Assembly (NCBI GenBank): GCA_963744935.1
Contig: CAVUVM010000001.1
Span: forward strand, 310,001-374,000
Source: Bog-473 sp963744935
GTDB taxonomy: Bacteria > Actinomycetota > Acidimicrobiia > Acidimicrobiales > RAAP-2
DNA length: 64,000 bases
Direction of reading: 5' to 3'
Part shown: positions 43,048-52,629 of the stretch, in pieces
Layout of the letters: every line of letters begins with the position of its first letter
Position numbering within the stretch: the first letter of the stretch is position 1
The notes under the pieces: generated by a model
What the model saw: the letters and a program-made list of their open reading frames with translations, nothing else
Told to the model about the DNA's origin: nothing
Database searches by the model: none
Program-made: the position numbers and the translations under genes

Positions 43048-44248
43048 ATGCCGCGCCCCGCACGTCCAGCCGCCCCACAGGTTTTCGCGCCCGCGCCGCT
43101 CGGACCACTGACACTGCGGAACCGCATCATCAAGGCGGCCACCTTCGAGGGCGTCACGCCCCGTGGACGGGTCAGCGACGAGCTCGTCGAGTTCCACCGC
43201 CGCGTGGCGGCGGGTGGCGCAGCCATGTCCACGGTCGCCTACCTCGCCGTGTCGCCCGAGGGCCGCACCGACCGGCACTGCCTGCTTCTCGACCCCGAGA
43301 CCGCACGCGAGCTCCGCCGGCTCACCGACGCCGTGCACGCGGAGGGTGTGGCGGCGGCCGCGCAGATCGGCCACGCCGGGCCGGTGGCCAACGCCGCGCT
43401 CCAACGGTGCACCCGCCCTCTCGCCATCGGGCGGGTTCACCCCCATGGGCTCGCGCCTCCGCGCCGTCGACCGTGCCGGCATCGAGCGCATCGTCGAGGA
43501 CTACCGGCGGGCGGCCACCCTTGCCGTCGAGGCCGGCTTCGACAGCATCGAAGTGCACGTCGGGCACAACTATCTGCTCAGCGCGTTCTTGAGCCCGAAG
43601 CTCAACCGCCGCGACGACCAGTTCGGCGGCTCGGTGGAGAACCGCGCCCGCTTCGCCCGCACGGTGCTGCGCACGGTCCGCGACGCGGTGGGGCCCGAGA
43701 CGACGGTGACGGCCAAGCTGAACATGGCCGACGGGGTGGATGGCGGTCTGTGGGTGGACGAGAGCCTCGAGGCGGCGGCGCTCTTCGAGGAGGACGGCTC
43801 GCTCGATGCGCTCGAGCTCACCGGCGGCAGCTCGCTGGCCAACCCGATGTACCTCTTCCGCGGCGACGCGCCGCTCAAGGAGTTCGGCGCCACGCTGCCG
43901 CCGCCCATCCGGCTCGGCTTCCGGGTCCTCGGACACCGCTTCCTGCGCGCCTACCCATTCGAGGAGGCCTACTTTCTCCCCTACGCCCGCCAGTTCCAGC
44001 GGGCGCTGCGCACGCCGGTCATCCTGCTCGGGGGCATCACCGAGCTGGCCACGATCGAGTCCACGCTGGCCGAGGGCTTCGCGTTCGTCGCGATGGCCCG
44101 TGCGTTGCTGCGTGAGCCGGACCTGCCGAATCTCATGCAGGCCGGCGCGACGACATCGTCGCTCTGCATCCACTGCAACAAGTGCATGCCCACCATCTAT
44201 TCAGGGACGCGCTGCGTCCTGGTGGCCGACCGCCCCGGTTCCCCCTAG
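43048..44248 (+). CDS. OYE-family NADH:flavin oxidoreductase, frameshifted as read
   Basis: The N-terminal frame from ATG 43048 gives FAPAPLGPLTLRNRIIKAATFEG and AAQIGHAGPVANA. The C-terminal frame takes over near 43397 with RSNGAPALSPSGGFTPMG, then GFDSIEVHVGHNYLLSAFLSP, LNRRDDQFGGSVENR, and ends in CIHCNKCMPTIYSGTRC. One base too many in the GCCGCGCTCC run at 43393-43402 explains the break. The active-site HxGHNY text and FMN-barrel motifs are intact on both sides. The C-terminal Cys cluster recalls the 4Fe-4S site of dienoyl-CoA reductase relatives, but no second domain follows. Start preceded by AAGGTAGGG. Confidence 0.83.
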
Positions 44249-44250
44249 GT

Positions 44251-45681
44251 TTAGGCCGCGACCGGCGGCCGGCGCCGCGCCCACGGGGCCGCGCGCTCGA
44301 GCTCACCGGCCAGCGCCAGCAGCGTCTCCTCGTCCCCGAGGCGCCCCACGAACTGCACCCCGATGGGCAGGCCCGCGTCGTTCCAGTGCAGCGGCAGCGA
44401 GATCCCGGGCTGGCCTGACACGTTGAAGGGCGGGGTGAAGGGGACATACGCCGCGGCCCGGAACAAGCCGGCGAGGGGCTCGCCCGGCGGGGAGTCGAAG
44501 GTGCCGAGCGGCGCGGGCGGCTCGGCCAGCGTGGGGGTCAACAAGACGTCGAAGGTCTCGAAGGAGGCCGCGATCTGGCGCGTCGCCTTCTGCAACCCCT
44601 GGACGGCGCTCAGGTACTGCGCCGCGTTCAGCGAGCGGCCGAGGGCGACGAGCGCCCAACTCAACGGCTCCATGTCCTCCTCGCTGGCGGATCGCCCGAG
44701 GCGATCCTCCCAGTCCGCGATGGCCCAGGCGTTGCCCGCAGCCCACACGTTGACGAAATCTGCGACGAACGCGTCGCCGTCGACGTCGAGCGACGCCTCC
44801 ACCACGTGGTGGCCGAGTGATTCACACAGCGTGGCCGCCGCGTGCGCTGCGGCGACGCAGTCGGGGTGCACGTCAGAACCCGTGGGCGAGGCCGTCAACA
44901 CGGCGATGCGCAACCGCGTCGGTGGCGCGGCCGCCGCGGCGGCGAAGGAGGGGCCGCGCCGGGGCGGCGCCCAATAGGGATCACCGGGGACCGGGCCGGC
45001 CGTGGCATCGAGGATGGCCGCCGAGTCGCGCACCGAGCGCGTGAGCACGTGCTCGCACACCAGGCCGCCCATCAGGTCGCCGTATTGGGGTGCCAGCGAG
45101 TTCCGTCCACGCGTCGGCTTGAGCCCGACCAGCCCACAACACGACGCCGGGATCCGGATCGACCCGCCGCCGTCGTTGGCGTGTGCCGCGGGCACCATGC
45201 CCGACGCCACCGCGGCGGCCGACCCGCCCGACGAACCTCCGGTCGAGTGTTCCGTCTGCCAGGGGTTGCGCGAAGGGCCGAAGCGGCGCGGTTCGGTGGT
45301 GGGGAGGATCCCGAGCTCGGGGGTGTTCGTCTTGCCACAGATGACAAACCCCGCGTCGATGTAACGCCGTGCGAGCTCCTGGGTCACGCTCGAGCGGTAG
45401 TCGCCGGCGAAGGCCAGGCCCTCGCAGAAGGGCGTCCCCGCCAACTCGGCCCCGAGGTCCTTCAAGAGGAAGGGCACGCCGCGGAAGGGGCCCTCAGGCA
45501 GCGCGCCGGCCGCTTCGGCGCGGGCGCGCTCGTAGAGCTCGTGGATGATCGCGTTCAGCTGCGGGTTGAGCTTCTCCATGCGGGCGATCGCGTCGGCGAC
45601 CAGCTCGGCCGGCGTGACCTCCTTGGTACGCACCAGTTCCGCCTGCGCCGTCGCATCCAACCAGGCCACCTCGTCGCTCAT
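44251..45681 (-). CDS. Amidase (amidase signature family)
   Basis: 476 residues. The Ser-cisSer-Lys triad is recognisable: Lys in VPFLLKDLGAELAGTPF, and GGSSGGSAAAVASG followed by GGGSIRIPASCCGLVGLKPTRG. Hydrolyses amides, possibly xenobiotic or nylon-oligomer-like substrates; not a GatA, as no GatB or GatC is nearby. ATG 45681 (MSDEVAWL) was taken; GTG 45705 adds eight residues. The stop lies 2 nt from the convergent OYE gene end. Confidence 0.9.
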   Translation of the reverse strand: MSDEVAWLDATAQAELVRTKEVTPAELVADAIARMEKLNPQLNAIIHELYERARAEAAGALPEGPFRGVPFLLKDLGAELAGTPFCEGLAFAGDYRSSVTQELARRYIDAGFVICGKTNTPELGILPTTEPRRFGPSRNPWQTEHSTGGSSGGSAAAVASGMVPAAHANDGGGSIRIPASCCGLVGLKPTRGRNSLAPQYGDLMGGLVCEHVLTRSVRDSAAILDATAGPVPGDPYWAPPRRGPSFAAAAAAPPTRLRIAVLTASPTGSDVHPDCVAAAHAAATLCESLGHHVVEASLDVDGDAFVADFVNVWAAGNAWAIADWEDRLGRSASEEDMEPLSWALVALGRSLNAAQYLSAVQGLQKATRQIAASFETFDVLLTPTLAEPPAPLGTFDSPPGEPLAGLFRAAAYVPFTPPFNVSGQPGISLPLHWNDAGLPIGVQFVGRLGDEETLLALAGELERAAPWARRRPPVAA

Positions 45682-45757
45682 GGGGGCCACGGTAGCGATG
45701 TGCACGCGTGGGTTCTGGGCGCTTTCTGGGCAACCAGCCTGCCGGGGGGTGGGGGGC

Positions 45758-46267
45758 TCAGGCCCGAGCCGGCTCGGCCGGCTGCTCGGCCGGCTGCTCG
45801 GCGCCGGCCGCCTCGCCCGGGCGCCGCGCCCCGGTGCGGATGGCCACGGCCTCGGTCACCGTCACGTCGGTCCCGCAGGTGGTGCAGCGCCTCCGGTCGT
45901 CGAGCTCGCCGCCGCAGCCGCGGTGCTGGAGGATCATCGGGCGCTCACCCTCGAGCCCGTAGTGGTCCCCCCATTGGAGCAGCGCCACGAGCACGGGCCA
46001 CAGGTCGGCGCCCTTCTCGGTCAGGCGGTACTCGCTGCGCAGCGGGCGCTCCTGGTACGGGCGCTTGACCAAGATCCCCTCCTCGACCAGGCGCTCGAGG
46101 CGGGATTGGAGGACGTTGCGCGCCACGCCCAGATCACGCTGGAGGTCGTCGAAGCGCCGTATGCCCAAGAAGATGTCCCGGACGATCAGCAGCGTCCAGC
46201 GCTCGCCGACAACCTCCAGGGTGGCCGCGACTGGGCAGTACTGGCTCGGGTAGTCACGCTTGAGCAT
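45758..46267 (-). CDS. HxlR-family transcriptional regulator with C-terminal zinc ribbon
   Basis: 169 residues. Winged helix of the HxlR type with CPVAATLEVVGERWTLLIVRDIFLGIRRFDDL and GVARNVLQSRLERLVEEGIL. A C-terminal extension has CGGELDDRRRCTTCG, a likely small zinc knuckle, then an Ala/Glu/Pro tail. Divergent from the MFS exporter at 46338 with a palindrome between them, the common design of an exporter controlled by its neighbour. ATG 46267 is preferred; ATG 46285 adds six residues. Confidence 0.88.
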   Translation of the reverse strand: MLKRDYPSQYCPVAATLEVVGERWTLLIVRDIFLGIRRFDDLQRDLGVARNVLQSRLERLVEEGILVKRPYQERPLRSEYRLTEKGADLWPVLVALLQWGDHYGLEGERPMILQHRGCGGELDDRRRCTTCGTDVTVTEAVAIRTGARRPGEAAGAEQPAEQPAEPARA

Positions 46268-46303
46268 CCCTGCAGGATAGCGCATGTTTCCGCCCAGAGC
46301 GTT

Positions 46304-46315
46304 GTTTTATAAAAC
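46304..46315. promoter_or_regulatory. Perfect palindrome GTTTTATAAAAC, candidate HxlR operator
   Basis: 12-bp perfect, wholly AT-centred dyad in a GC-rich genome, 22 nt before the MFS start and 36 nt from the HxlR start. HxlR proteins bind such AT-rich dyads. Also near the expected -10 region of the exporter promoter (CTACAGT at 46324-46330). Confidence 0.5.
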
Positions 46316-46337
46316 TATCTCATCTACAGTACGTTTC

Positions 46338-47894
46338 ATGACAGAACTCTCTCGGCAGTCTGCCCACCCGGCCACCGGCCGCATACCCGGCCCAATGGCC
46401 GGACGCACCCGCCCGACGGTGACGGCCCTGATCGTGCTGACCGGCGTGTTCCTGTCGTCGCTGGACCTGTTCATCGTCAACATCGCGTTCCCGAGCATCT
46501 CGGCCACGTTCCACGGCGAGAGCCTCAGCTCGCTCTCATGGGTGCTCAGCGCGTACACGATCGTCTTCGCCGCCGTCCTGGTCCCGGCCGGGCGCTGGGC
46601 CGATCGGGCCGGGCGCAAGAAGGCCTTCCTGATCGGGCTCGGCATCTTCACCACCTCGTCCGCGCTCTGCGCAGTGGCGCCGTCACTCGAGTTCCTGGTC
46701 GGAGCGCGCGTCCTGCAGGCGTTCGGCGGCGCCCTCATGTTGCCCACGTCGCTGGGCCTGCTCCTGCCCGCGTTCGGCCCGGCGCGCAAAGGGGCCGCCA
46801 TTGGCCTGTGGTCGGCCGTCGGCGGCGCGGCGGCCGCCTTCGGTCCCCCGATCGGCGGCCTCTTGGTCCAGGTCAGCTGGCGCTGGGTCTTCCTGGTGAA
46901 CCTGCCCTTCAGCGTTCTCGCCCTCTTCTTCGGCATCCGGCTGCTTGACGAGGTGCGCGACCCGATCGCCCACCGGGCCGACCTGCCCGGCGCGGCGCTG
47001 CTCTCGGTGTCGGTGGCCAGCCTGGTCGCGGCCATCGTCGAGGGCTCCGACTGGGGTTGGACGAGCTGGCGCATCATCGGGGCCTTCGTGCTGGCGCTGG
47101 TGTCGGGCGGATGGCTGGTGGCGCGCTCCTTCCGCCACCCCAACCCCATCCTCGAGCCGGCGGTGTTCCGCCACCGCGCCGTGGCGCTGGCCGACCTCAG
47201 CTCACTCGCCTTCTTCGGCGGCTTCGGTGCGCTCGTGCTCGGGGGCGTCCTCTTTCTCACCGGGGTGTGGCACGAATCGGTGCTGCACGCCGGGTTCATG
47301 ATCGCTCCCGGGCCGCTGCTGGCCGGTCTGACTGCGTTCCCCGGGGGGTTGCTCGGGGCCCGCCTCGGCCACCGCGTCGTCGGCGTGGCCGGCTCCCTGT
47401 GCTTTGCCGGCGGCGGGCTGTGGTTGATCACCCACGTCGGCGCGACTCCGGACTGGGCCGGCGCCTACCTCCCGGGCAGCCTGCTCGGCGGCTTGGGCGT
47501 CGGGCTCATGCTGCCCTCCCTCGGCGGGGCCGCCACGGCGCCGCTGCCGCCGCAGCGCTTCGCCACCGGCTCCGCCCTCTATGCCATGACGCGCCAGATC
47601 GGGGTGGCGCTCGGGGTCGCCTGCCTCGTCGCCATCCTCGGCACGGCAACCGGCCCGGCCGCGGTCGGGGCCTTCCACCACGCCTGGGCCTTCATGACGG
47701 GCTGCGGCCTGGTGTCCGGGGTGGTCCTGCTCGGCATCGGCGCCCGGGCCACGGAGACGGCGGACGCCCGGCCGCTGATCGAGGAGGCCACGACCGCCAA
47801 CGCAGGCGCCTTCGCCGGCGCCGGCGCCGGCGCCGGACACGCCGACGGTGGACGAGGTCCGGGCGTGGAGGGTTACGCCGTGGCCGGCAAGTAG
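46338..47894 (+). CDS. MFS exporter, DHA2 (14-helix) type
   Basis: 518 residues. LSSLDLFIVNIAFPSISATFHG at helix 1, GRWADRAGRKKAFLIGLG as motif A, and AFGPPIGGLLVQVSWRWVFLVNLPF as motif C, with 14 hydrophobic segments. The C-terminal tail has a Gly/Ala repeat (AGAGAGAG). Controlled probably by the divergent HxlR gene. Its 3' end overlaps the convergent kinase gene by 22 nt, a rare tail-to-tail overlap. Confidence 0.9.
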   Translation: MTELSRQSAHPATGRIPGPMAGRTRPTVTALIVLTGVFLSSLDLFIVNIAFPSISATFHGESLSSLSWVLSAYTIVFAAVLVPAGRWADRAGRKKAFLIGLGIFTTSSALCAVAPSLEFLVGARVLQAFGGALMLPTSLGLLLPAFGPARKGAAIGLWSAVGGAAAAFGPPIGGLLVQVSWRWVFLVNLPFSVLALFFGIRLLDEVRDPIAHRADLPGAALLSVSVASLVAAIVEGSDWGWTSWRIIGAFVLALVSGGWLVARSFRHPNPILEPAVFRHRAVALADLSSLAFFGGFGALVLGGVLFLTGVWHESVLHAGFMIAPGPLLAGLTAFPGGLLGARLGHRVVGVAGSLCFAGGGLWLITHVGATPDWAGAYLPGSLLGGLGVGLMLPSLGGAATAPLPPQRFATGSALYAMTRQIGVALGVACLVAILGTATGPAAVGAFHHAWAFMTGCGLVSGVVLLGIGARATETADARPLIEEATTANAGAFAGAGAGAGHADGGRGPGVEGYAVAGK

Positions 47895-49252
47895 GAGGGG
47901 TTCGCGACCAGCAGCTGATCGCGCGCCGATGCCGCGAGCGCGCCGGCGACGCGCTCCCACTCGTCGTCGACGTCGCCGGTACGAATGGCCGCCGCCAGGG
48001 ACGCGTCGTCAGCCGCTCCCAGAGCACGCAGTCGCTCGGCGTGCGCGGCCGCGATGGCGGGACCGAGTTGGAGCTCGCGTTCGACAATGCCCAGCGCGTT
48101 GCGGGCCACCCGTGCCTCGAAGCGCGTGCCGCCCTCGCTCTGCTCCATCACTCCGGCCTCGAGGTACTCGCGCACGGCTTCGACCAGCTCGGCCGCCGTC
48201 GGGCGACCGAACGGAGCGCCGGGTCGATGCGCCACGGCAGCTGGCACCGGATCGTGCGCATGGGCAGGAGCAGGAGCAACCGGCGCCACCCCCAGCAGAG
48301 AGAAGAGGTCCCACTCGCTCTCGCAGACGCGCCGTCCGATGGTGGCCAGCTCCACCGAGCGCGTGGCACCGCTCAGGTGCACCGAGGCCTGCAGCGCGCA
48401 GATGGTCGCCCACTTCACCGTGGCGTAGACCTGCCACCAGTGGACGCGGTCGGCGTCGATCGCCTCACCACCCGCGGCCTCGTACGCGCCGAGCAGATCG
48501 CCGACGCTCCCGAAGCCGCCGACCTCGCCCGCGCCCCCGAAGCGCCAGGCCGGTGCGCACAGCCACCCGATGTCCTCCGCGGGATCGCCGGCGTGGGCCA
48601 GCTCCCAGTCCAAGACGCCGCGCAGGCCGTCGTGATCGACCAGCAGGTTGCCGAGACGGAAATCGCCGTGCACGGTCACCCGCGACCCTGGTGCGGGCAC
48701 GTGCGCGCCCAGCCAACGCGCTCCGAGCTCGAGCGCGGGGCGCGCCTCGCCGAGCAGGTCGAGATACGGCAGCGGGTCGCCCAGGGGATCCGCCGGCGGC
48801 AGCCCACCGATGGCATCCGGATCGATCGTGTGGATCGCCGCCACCGCGCGCCCACACTGGGCGGTCAGGACAGCACGTGCCGCGGCCCACTCGCCATCGC
48901 GCAGGATCTTGCGCGGGATCGTCTCGCCCTCGAGACGCTCGACCACCAGCCACGCCGCGCCCAGGCCGTCGCGCGCGCCGTCGCCGCTCGCCACCACCTC
49001 GGGCACCGGCACGCCTGCCGCGCGCGCGGTGTCGAGCAGGGCGCGCTCGAGCTGGACCAGCCCGGCCTTCCCTCCGCCGTCGCCCCGGTCCATCTGCAGG
49101 ATCAGACCGCGCAACCCGCCGGGCTGCGCGAGATCGAAGGAACTCGTCACCCGCGACGCCCCGCCCGAGAGGCGGCGCAGGTCTCCGACGGTCCCACCCA
49201 AGCGCGCGCCCAGCGCGGCGGCGAGGTCCTCGCTGCTCGACCGGGCCGCCAT
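47873..49252 (-). CDS. APH-family kinase-like protein with DUF6285 C-terminal domain
   Basis: 459 residues. The N-terminal aminoglycoside phosphotransferase/ACAD10-like fold has the catalytic loop HGDFRLGNLLVD and the metal loop LDWELAHAGDPAEDIGW. The C-terminal part (about 350-455: PTAAELVEAVREYLEAGVM, ARVARNALGIVERELQLGP) matches what I know as DUF6285, usually a separate gene beside such kinases and acyl-CoA dehydrogenases, so this is a fusion. By association the substrate may be a hydroxyacyl-CoA or other small alcohol, not an antibiotic. Confidence 0.83.
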   Translation of the reverse strand: MAARSSSEDLAAALGARLGGTVGDLRRLSGGASRVTSSFDLAQPGGLRGLILQMDRGDGGGKAGLVQLERALLDTARAAGVPVPEVVASGDGARDGLGAAWLVVERLEGETIPRKILRDGEWAAARAVLTAQCGRAVAAIHTIDPDAIGGLPPADPLGDPLPYLDLLGEARPALELGARWLGAHVPAPGSRVTVHGDFRLGNLLVDHDGLRGVLDWELAHAGDPAEDIGWLCAPAWRFGGAGEVGGFGSVGDLLGAYEAAGGEAIDADRVHWWQVYATVKWATICALQASVHLSGATRSVELATIGRRVCESEWDLFSLLGVAPVAPAPAHAHDPVPAAVAHRPGAPFGRPTAAELVEAVREYLEAGVMEQSEGGTRFEARVARNALGIVERELQLGPAIAAAHAERLRALGAADDASLAAAIRTGDVDDEWERVAGALAASARDQLLVANPSYLPATA

Positions 49253-49259
49253 CGCCGGC

Positions 49260-50255
49260 CTAGGCGACCGGGACGACCGGTCTCCCGCCGTCGTCGAGCT
49301 GGTGCAGGTACTCGCAGATGCCGTACCCGGTGCGCGTCTCGCCAGTGGGGTCCTCGTAGGTCCAGCGGGCGAGCCCCTCGTTGACCAGGGTGCCGCCGGC
49401 CTGGCCGATGTTGGCCACCCGCAGCACCTCGCCGCGTAGCGGAAAGGTGCGCCCTTCCTTGTCGAACACGTCGAGGTGCACGACCCGATGGGTCACACCG
49501 TCGTCCTCGAGTTCGGTGCGCACGCGCCACTCTGCCACCGACACCGCTCGCGCACCGTCCCACACCCAGCCGCGGTGGAGGTCGCCGGCCTCGGTGCCGA
49601 GGCGGATCCCCCCGAAGTGCACGTCGTCGCCGATGTTGATGGAGAACCACCGCCACATGCGCGGACCGCCCCAGCGCCGCGGCCCCCAGGAACGGTCGCG
49701 GTTGCCGTGCGCGCCACGCCACTCGTGGCCCACGCCGTCGACGGTGAGCGTGCCCCTCCAGCGTCCAGCCTGCTCGAGGTGGCCCTTGCCGACCGTGCCC
49801 GCCGCTGCGGCCGCCTCGGCCGAGCGCGGGCCGCCGGGCTGGCCGTCGGTGCCCACAGCGGGCGTGATGGCGTCGAAGCGCACGTCGAGCGCGACGGGGA
49901 CCGGGCGCGTCGCGGCGGGGCCCGGGCCGCACGGGCGCGCCTGGACCTCGCCCTCCATGCTCAGTCGCCACGACTGCAGCGGCTCGAGCATCTCGTAGCG
50001 CACGTTTCCGACGTCGAGCACCGTGTCGACCATCTCGCTCTGTTCTTTGACCCAGCGGTACTCGCCCAGCTCGCCGCCGGGGAGCCACAGCGACATGCCG
50101 ACATCCATGGTCCCCTCGTTGGGACGGATGCCCACCCGGGTGAACAGTCCGGTGTCGGTGCCCTCGTCGTAGGCGTTGAAGTAATAGGACTCGCTCCAGG
50201 CGGTGTCACCTTCGACCGGATGGGCAAGGTCGTGTCGGGCGTCGAGGATCGGCAT
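49260..50255 (-). CDS. DUF7064/AttH-like beta-barrel protein (tentative)
   Basis: 331 residues, beta-rich. Marks are AWSESYYFNAYDEGTDTGLFTRVG near the start, EWRGAHGNRDRSWGPRRWGGPRMWRWFSINIGDD in the middle and FDKEGRTFPLRGEVLRV later. The HGxRDRSWGPR text is found in a lipocalin-like group (CrtC/AttH relatives, DUF7064). It may bind or hydrate a lipid or terpenoid; function not established. Same strand and 7 nt from the kinase gene, so one operon. Confidence 0.68.
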   Translation of the reverse strand: MPILDARHDLAHPVEGDTAWSESYYFNAYDEGTDTGLFTRVGIRPNEGTMDVGMSLWLPGGELGEYRWVKEQSEMVDTVLDVGNVRYEMLEPLQSWRLSMEGEVQARPCGPGPAATRPVPVALDVRFDAITPAVGTDGQPGGPRSAEAAAAAGTVGKGHLEQAGRWRGTLTVDGVGHEWRGAHGNRDRSWGPRRWGGPRMWRWFSINIGDDVHFGGIRLGTEAGDLHRGWVWDGARAVSVAEWRVRTELEDDGVTHRVVHLDVFDKEGRTFPLRGEVLRVANIGQAGGTLVNEGLARWTYEDPTGETRTGYGICEYLHQLDDGGRPVVPVA

Positions 50256-50459
50256 CGCCTACACCATTGCCCGTCCGGCGCCGTGGTTCAACGGGGACCC
50301 GTTCGAGGGCGGCGATCTGGGGCCGGGGCACCTCGGCCCCGGCGAGGGTGCCACGCGGTCCTCGAACGGACGGCCTTCGGGTTCGTGTGTGAAACTCGCC
50401 GTGGGGGCACCGAGGAGACCACCGCGACCGAACGGACCGCCGAGACGACGGGGAGAGCG

Positions 50460-51665
50460 ATGACCACCATTGAGGCCGACGGCAGACTGAAATTCGGGAT
50501 CTTCTTGGCTCCGTTCCACCCGGTCGGCCAGAACCCGACGCTCGCGCTCGAGCGCGACCTGCAGCTCATCGAGCATCTCGACCAGCTCGGCTACGACGAG
50601 GCCTGGTTCGGCGAGCACCACTCGGCCGGCTACGAGATCATCGCCTCGCCCGAGGTGTTCATCGCCGCCGCCGCGCAGCGCACGAAGCACATCCGCCTCG
50701 GCACCGGCGTCTCTTCTCTGCCGTATCACCACCCGTTCATGCTGGCGGACCGCATGGTCCTGCTCGACCATCTGACCCGCGGCCGGGTCATGATCGGCGC
50801 CGGCCCGGGCGCGTTGCCCTCCGACGCGTTCATGATGGGCATCGACCCGGCCCGCCAGCGCGACATGATGGAGGAGGCCCTCGAGGCGATCCTCCTGTTG
50901 CTCGCGGGCGAGACGGTCACGATGGAGACCGACTGGTTCACGTTGACGAAGGCCCGCATGCAGCTGCGCCCGTACCAGCGTCCCTTTCCCGAGGTCGCGG
51001 TGGCCGCACAGGTGTCCCCGGCCGGACCGCGGGCGGCGGGCCGCTTCGGCTGCAGTCTGCTCTCCATCGGCGCCACCTCGGCCGGTGGCTTCGACGTGCT
51101 GGGCGCGCACTGGGACGTCATGGAGGAGCGCGCCGCCGAGTTCGGCACCACGGTGGACCGCAACGCGTGGCGCCTGGTCGGCCCCATGCACATCGCCGAC
51201 ACCAAAGAGCAGGCCGTCGCCGACGTCGCCTTCGGCCTCAGCGAATGGGTCGACTACTTCCAACGGGTCGCCGCGCTGCCGCTCGCACCCAACACCGAGA
51301 ACTTCGAGTCGCTCGTCGATGCGCTCAACGCCTCGGGCTTCGCCGTCATCGGCACCGTCGACGACGCCATCGCGCAGGTCGAGCGCCTGCGAGCCCAGTC
51401 GGGCGGCTTCGGGACCTTCTTGCTCATGGGCCACGAGTGGGCCGACACGGCGGCGACCCGCCATTGCTACGAGCTCATCGCCCGCTATGTGGCGCCCCAG
51501 TTCCAGGGCACGTCGGCGTCGTTGACCTCGAGCCGGGACTGGGCGGCCGAGAACCGCCCCGAATTCATCGGCGCGGCGGGCAACGCCGTCATGTCGGCCA
51601 TCCAGAAGCACCACGAGGAGAAGGCAATGAAAGCCGGGCACGAGAAGGCGGCGCCCCATGGCTGA
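50460..51665 (+). CDS. LLM-class (luciferase-like) flavin-dependent oxidoreductase
   Basis: 401 residues. KFGIFLAPFHPVGQNPT, YDEAWFGEHHSAGYEIIASPEVFIAAAAQRT and RGRVMIGAGPGALPSDAFMMG show the bacterial luciferase fold using FMN or F420. The presence of a DDN-type gene at 53719 makes F420 possible. GGGGAGAG precedes ATG 50460. Overlaps the epoxide hydrolase gene by 8 nt, which also overlaps the next, so three genes are translationally coupled. Confidence 0.9.
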   Translation: MTTIEADGRLKFGIFLAPFHPVGQNPTLALERDLQLIEHLDQLGYDEAWFGEHHSAGYEIIASPEVFIAAAAQRTKHIRLGTGVSSLPYHHPFMLADRMVLLDHLTRGRVMIGAGPGALPSDAFMMGIDPARQRDMMEEALEAILLLLAGETVTMETDWFTLTKARMQLRPYQRPFPEVAVAAQVSPAGPRAAGRFGCSLLSIGATSAGGFDVLGAHWDVMEERAAEFGTTVDRNAWRLVGPMHIADTKEQAVADVAFGLSEWVDYFQRVAALPLAPNTENFESLVDALNASGFAVIGTVDDAIAQVERLRAQSGGFGTFLLMGHEWADTAATRHCYELIARYVAPQFQGTSASLTSSRDWAAENRPEFIGAAGNAVMSAIQKHHEEKAMKAGHEKAAPHG

Positions 51666-52629
51666 CGTCGTCCACGAGCAGATCCCGGCCAACGACATCG
51701 AGCTCCACGTGGCCACGGCCGGGCCGGCCGACGGGCGCCCCGTCGTGCTGTGCCACGGCTTCCCCGAGCTGTGGTACTCGTGGCGCCACCAGCTCAGCGC
51801 GCTGGGCGACGCGGGCTTCCGCGTGCTCGCCCCCGACCTGCGTGGCTATGGGGGCAGCTCCCACCCACGCGACGTCGCCGCCTACGGCTCGGACCAGCTG
51901 ACCGGCGACCTGTGCGGCCTCCTCGACCACTACGGCTACGAGACCGCCGTCTTCTCCGGCCACGACTGGGGCTCCATGGTGGTGTGGGAGCTGGGCCGGC
52001 TGCACCCCGAGCGCGTCGCGGCCATCTACAACATGAGCGTTCCCTACTCCCAGGCGCCGGGGCCGCCGACTGCGATCTTCCGGCACCTCTTCGGCGACGG
52101 CTTCTTCTACATGCTCTACTTCCAAGACGTCGGCCCGGCCGAGGCGGAGTTCGACGAAGACCCACGCCGCTACGTGCGCACCATGTTGTATTCGGCCAGC
52201 GGCGAGGGCATGGCCAATCCCGCCCCGCTCGTCTCGAACGCGCCGCAGGCGGGCACCCGCTTCTTGGACGTCTTGACGCCGCCGCCCGACGTGCTGCCCG
52301 CCTGGCTGAGCGAGCACGACGTCGACGTCTACACCGAGGGCCTGCGCCAGGGCGGTCTCTTCGGCCCGGTCAGCTTCTACCGCAACCTCGACGCCAACTG
52401 GGAGCGCTCCAAGGACCTGCCGGCGTCTCGCTATGCCATGCCGACCGGCTTCGTCACGGGCTCGCTCGACCCGGTCAACCTCATGATGCCCGGCGCCGTC
52501 GAGGCGATGGCCGAACTGCTGCCGGACTTCCGCGGCGCGACGGTGATTGCGGGCGCGGGCCACTGGGTGCAACAGGAGCGGCCGGCCGAGACCAACGCCG
52601 CGCTGCTCTCGTTCCTGTCCTCGGTGTGA
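51658..52629 (+). CDS. Alpha/beta hydrolase, epoxide hydrolase-like
   Basis: 323 residues. HGFPELWYSWRHQ (oxyanion motif HGFPE), nucleophile Asp in SGHDWGSMVVW, catalytic His in GAGHWVQQERP, and acid Asp in GSLDPVN. Asp as nucleophile with HGFPE and two Tyr in the cap region (YQ... and FYRNL) fit epoxide hydrolases more than esterases. Probably opens an epoxide made by the neighbouring flavin oxidoreductase (inference). Confidence 0.9.
   Translation: MADVVHEQIPANDIELHVATAGPADGRPVVLCHGFPELWYSWRHQLSALGDAGFRVLAPDLRGYGGSSHPRDVAAYGSDQLTGDLCGLLDHYGYETAVFSGHDWGSMVVWELGRLHPERVAAIYNMSVPYSQAPGPPTAIFRHLFGDGFFYMLYFQDVGPAEAEFDEDPRRYVRTMLYSASGEGMANPAPLVSNAPQAGTRFLDVLTPPPDVLPAWLSEHDVDVYTEGLRQGGLFGPVSFYRNLDANWERSKDLPASRYAMPTGFVTGSLDPVNLMMPGAVEAMAELLPDFRGATVIAGAGHWVQQERPAETNAALLSFLSSV

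Noticed and set aside
41416..43491. Long - frame across the MFS and OYE genes
   Set aside because: Antisense shadow of two + genes; Arg/Gly/Asp-rich without a fold.
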